Shown piece by piece: positions 6,847 to 8,238 of a stretch of 8,238 nt of DNA; position 1 is the first letter of the stretch; the number at the start of each line of letters is the position of its first letter. The notes beneath the pieces are model-generated. The model did not search any database, was not told the origin of the DNA, and saw only the letters and a program-made list of their open reading frames with translations. The stretch lies in NCBI GenBank assembly GCA_020696885.1, contig JAJFMS010000100.1, positions 1 through 8,238 on the forward strand, read 5' to 3'. Both the position numbers and the translations under genes were made by a program. Source of the stretch: Armatimonadota bacterium (GTDB taxonomy: Bacteria > Armatimonadota > SYMT01).

Positions 6847-6875
6847 TTGACACCTTCCGCGCTCGAACGTAAAAT
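6847..6875 (+). promoter_or_regulatory. Sigma70-type promoter of the methyltransferase gene
   Basis: TTGACA (6847-6852), a perfect -35, is followed after exactly 17 nt by TAAAAT (6870-6875), five of six matches to the -10 consensus. Transcription would start near 6882, giving a leader of about 24 nt before the ATG at 6906. In sequence this GC-rich such a pair is unlikely by chance. The predicted start nearly coincides with an in-frame GTG at 6882, so a leaderless longer form is conceivable. Confidence 0.8.
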
Positions 6876-6905
6876 CGACCGGTGCCGCCCTGCCGAGGCT
6901 CAATA

Positions 6906-7664
6906 ATGTCCCACGATCCGCACAATCAATTCACCGAAGTCGCGGATGTGTATGACAGCCTGATGTCCGTAGTGCCCTATGGATATTGGGTCGACTACGT
7001 GGAGCGTCTCTGGCAGCGGTTCGAACTGAGCCCGCGCCGAGTGCTGGATCTGGCCTGCGGTACCGGGAATGTACTCCTCGAACTGCTAAGGCGCGGGTAC
7101 GACGGGGAGGGAGCGGACGCCAGCGCGGCGATGCTGCACGTGGCCCGTCGCAAAATCCCCGAGCAGGTGCCGCTCTGGTGCCAGGATGCTCGCGTGCTCG
7201 AGCTGGGCGGAGAGCCGTTCGACGCCTGCGTTTGCCTGTTCGACAGCCTGAACTACCTGCTGTCGCCGGCGGATCTCCGCCGGGCATTCGCCGCTGTCCG
7301 GCGCAACCTGGCTCCCGGCGGCACGATGCTGTTCGACATGAATGCCATCCGGGCGCTGGAGACCGGCATGTTCGACCAGAAGGGCACCGGCAGCGACGCC
7401 AGTCTGGAGTACGAGTGGCACAGCGCCTGGGAGCGGGCTTCCCGGCTGTGCACCATCCGGATGGAGTTCCGGGTTCACGGCCGGGACGGCACGCGAGTCC
7501 TCCACGAAACCCACGTGCAGCGGGGCTACTCCGCCGACGAGATCCGCGCGGCGTTGGGAGAGGCACGGTTCGAGGTGCTGGGCTTCTTCGATGCCTTCAC
7601 CACCCAGCCCCCGAACTTCCGCACGGACCGGTACCACGTGATCGCCCGCGCCGTTGACCAGTAG
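6906..7664 (+). CDS. Class I SAM-dependent methyltransferase
   Basis: Encodes 252 aa, soluble. The Rossmann-type fold is clear: VLDLACGTGNVLLELL (46-61) is motif I for SAM binding, EGADAS (68-73) carries the acidic residue at the end of strand 2, and QDARVLEL (93-100) follows. FDACVCLFDSLNYL (105-118) is the strand-4 motif, and LAPGGTMLFDMN (135-146) the post-motif region. The C-terminal half (165-252) is mostly beta and likely forms the substrate cap; the substrate cannot be named. It matches Methyltransf_25-type enzymes in length. The ATG at 6906 has GAGG 7 nt upstream; an in-frame GTG at 6882 is less likely because it falls on the predicted transcription start. It is the only plus-strand gene, transcribed away from an operon that ends with a SAM-consuming enzyme. 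The shared cofactor may be coincidence. Confidence 0.9.
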   Translation: MSHDPHNQFTEVADVYDSLMSVVPYGYWVDYVERLWQRFELSPRRVLDLACGTGNVLLELLRRGYDGEGADASAAMLHVARRKIPEQVPLWCQDARVLELGGEPFDACVCLFDSLNYLLSPADLRRAFAAVRRNLAPGGTMLFDMNAIRALETGMFDQKGTGSDASLEYEWHSAWERASRLCTIRMEFRVHGRDGTRVLHETHVQRGYSADEIRAALGEARFEVLGFFDAFTTQPPNFRTDRYHVIARAVDQ

Positions 7665-7709
7665 CCTCCTGTTCGCGCGGTCCGTGGAACTCCACCAGGC
7701 GCTGGCCGT

Positions 7710-8087
7710 CTATTTCCCCAGGCCGCCGGCCTTGGTGCGGCTTCCGCCCGGCTGCGCGTTCGGATCCTGCAGGTCCACCGTGAGCGCCCGAAACGCGCCG
7801 TCGCCTGCTGGAACCCCGATCACCTGTACGGGATCTCCTTCGCGGAGGGAGCGCCCCTTCAGCGGCACGCCGCCCCAGCGGGTCTTCTTGTCGAAGTTGA
7901 TCCGGACCTGGGCGTACTTTTTGCTGGCGCCGCCCTTCATCACGAACCAGCCCGCGGCGGCGTGGCTCTTGAGGACCTTTCCTCCGAAGGTCTTGCGTCC
8001 CGCCTGCGCCTGCGCGGGCGGTTCCATCCCTCCCAGGAGGAGCACCGCCGCACCCATTGCCACCATCCGCACCATGCTGCGCGTCAT
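7710..8087 (-). CDS. Small exported OB-fold-like protein
   Basis: Encodes 125 aa from the ATG at 8087. A signal peptide spans about 1-27: MTRSMVRM, a hydrophobic AAVLLLGG core, then an AQA site. The mature part reads as one small beta-barrel: FGGKVLKSH, GWFVMKG, YAQVRINFDKKTRWGG, LREGDPVQVIGV, FRALTVDL. This order (G-V strand, value strand, 'D..T', 'L..GD.V.V.G', 'A..V') is like the OB-type DUF5666/BOF folds of periplasmic proteins. The tail (QDPNAQPGGSRTKAGGLGK) is Gly/basic and likely disordered. The start was chosen among several clustered Met codons because GAGG lies 6 nt upstream (8097-8094); the ATG at 8090 is only 3 nt from it, and a TTG at 8114 is less suited. It converges with the methyltransferase gene across a 45-nt gap in which I see no terminator. 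Function is unknown. Confidence 0.78.
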   Translation of the reverse strand: MTRSMVRMVAMGAAVLLLGGMEPPAQAQAGRKTFGGKVLKSHAAAGWFVMKGGASKKYAQVRINFDKKTRWGGVPLKGRSLREGDPVQVIGVPAGDGAFRALTVDLQDPNAQPGGSRTKAGGLGK

Positions 8088-8118
8088 CATCGACCTCGTC
8101 GTCCGCCAATACAATCAA

Positions 8119-8148
8119 GACCGCCTGGCCCCATGGGGCCAGGCGGTC
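8119..8148 (-). terminator. Perfect 30-nt palindrome, likely terminator hairpin
   Basis: 8119-8132 and 8135-8148 are exact inverted copies around AT, so 14 pairs, nearly all G-C. On the minus strand it is followed by a moderately T-rich stretch (TTGATTGTATT), weak but acceptable for a terminator of a gene entering from the right. On the plus side the following bases are less T-rich, and no plus-strand gene ends nearby. Because it lies only 31 nt upstream of the ATG at 8087, it could instead be in the leader of that gene and act as an attenuator. Confidence 0.6.
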
Positions 8149-8181
8149 CTACGTTTGTAATCCAGCCCGTACTCGGAAAGG

Positions 8182-8238
8182 CTACCCGTCGGCGCCCGGC
8201 CGCAATGTCGGCGCCGGTTGCTGCCCCCCATTATTCGA
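8182..8238 (-). CDS. Possible 3' end of a minus-strand gene cut by the window edge
   Basis: One minus-strand frame is open from the window edge to a TAG at 8184-8182, giving about 18 residues ending QQPAPTLRPGADG. Its Pro/Gly-rich composition would suit a disordered C-terminus, and the palindrome at 8119-8148 would then be its terminator, 33 nt downstream. A second frame is open as well but runs through the palindrome and is less likely. The stretch is too short for any firm call. Confidence 0.25.
   Translation of the reverse strand, partial: SNNGGQQPAPTLRPGADG

Noticed and set aside
7665..7709. Terminator between the convergent methyltransferase and OB-fold genes
   Set aside because: Only a GTGGA/TCCAC pairing with a 2-nt loop was seen and no T-run; the gap shows no supportable element.
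1..8238. CRISPR array, tRNA/rRNA genes, defence genes or a full insertion sequence
   Set aside because: No regular spaced repeats, no cloverleaf or rRNA-like stretches, and no transposase, nuclease or toxin-antitoxin signature in any frame.

Overview
The window is a GC-rich bacterial chromosome segment, densely packed with genes. Most encoded proteins carry N-terminal export signals, and one looks like a small outer-membrane beta-barrel, so the host is probably a diderm bacterium. The mix (YjbH-like barrel, family-10 glycosylhydrolase-like protein, large secreted beta-rich proteins, a domain resembling one in cyanobacterial envelope proteins) is compatible with Armatimonadota or a related uncultured lineage. 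That is inference from protein style only; there is no rRNA or marker gene here.

Layout. Nearly everything lies on the minus strand. Reading in the direction of transcription, a four-gene operon starts near 6728: a 615-aa secreted protein of unknown function, a 573-aa GHL10/YddW-type glycosylhydrolase-like protein, a 465-aa secreted protein with an internal duplicated motif and a C-terminal Ig-like domain, and a cytosolic SAM hydrolase/adenosyltransferase (DUF62). The junctions are tight: 35 nt (or GTGA if an alternative start is used), CTGA and TGATG. This suggests translational coupling, and the third gene appears to lack any ATG, GTG or TTG start. The next gene on the same strand is a 227-aa outer-membrane barrel (71-754), which ends at a strong intrinsic terminator (10-46).

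Between the SAM hydrolase and the barrel gene lies a 128-nt MITE-like structure (830-957). It has imperfect terminal inverted repeats of about 25-33 nt, and one of them runs into the 3' end of the SAM hydrolase gene.

On the right, a divergent plus-strand class I methyltransferase (6906-7664) has a near-consensus sigma70 promoter. The 177-nt divergent intergenic region also holds two inverted repeats. Convergent to the methyltransferase is a small exported OB-fold-like protein (7710-8087). A perfect 30-nt palindrome (8119-8148) and possibly the tail of another minus-strand gene close the window.

I do not recognise a defence system, CRISPR array, prophage or complete insertion sequence. The most unusual items are the MITE-like repeat pair, the CTG-start or frameshift junction in the operon, and a SAM-degrading enzyme translationally tied to three exported proteins.
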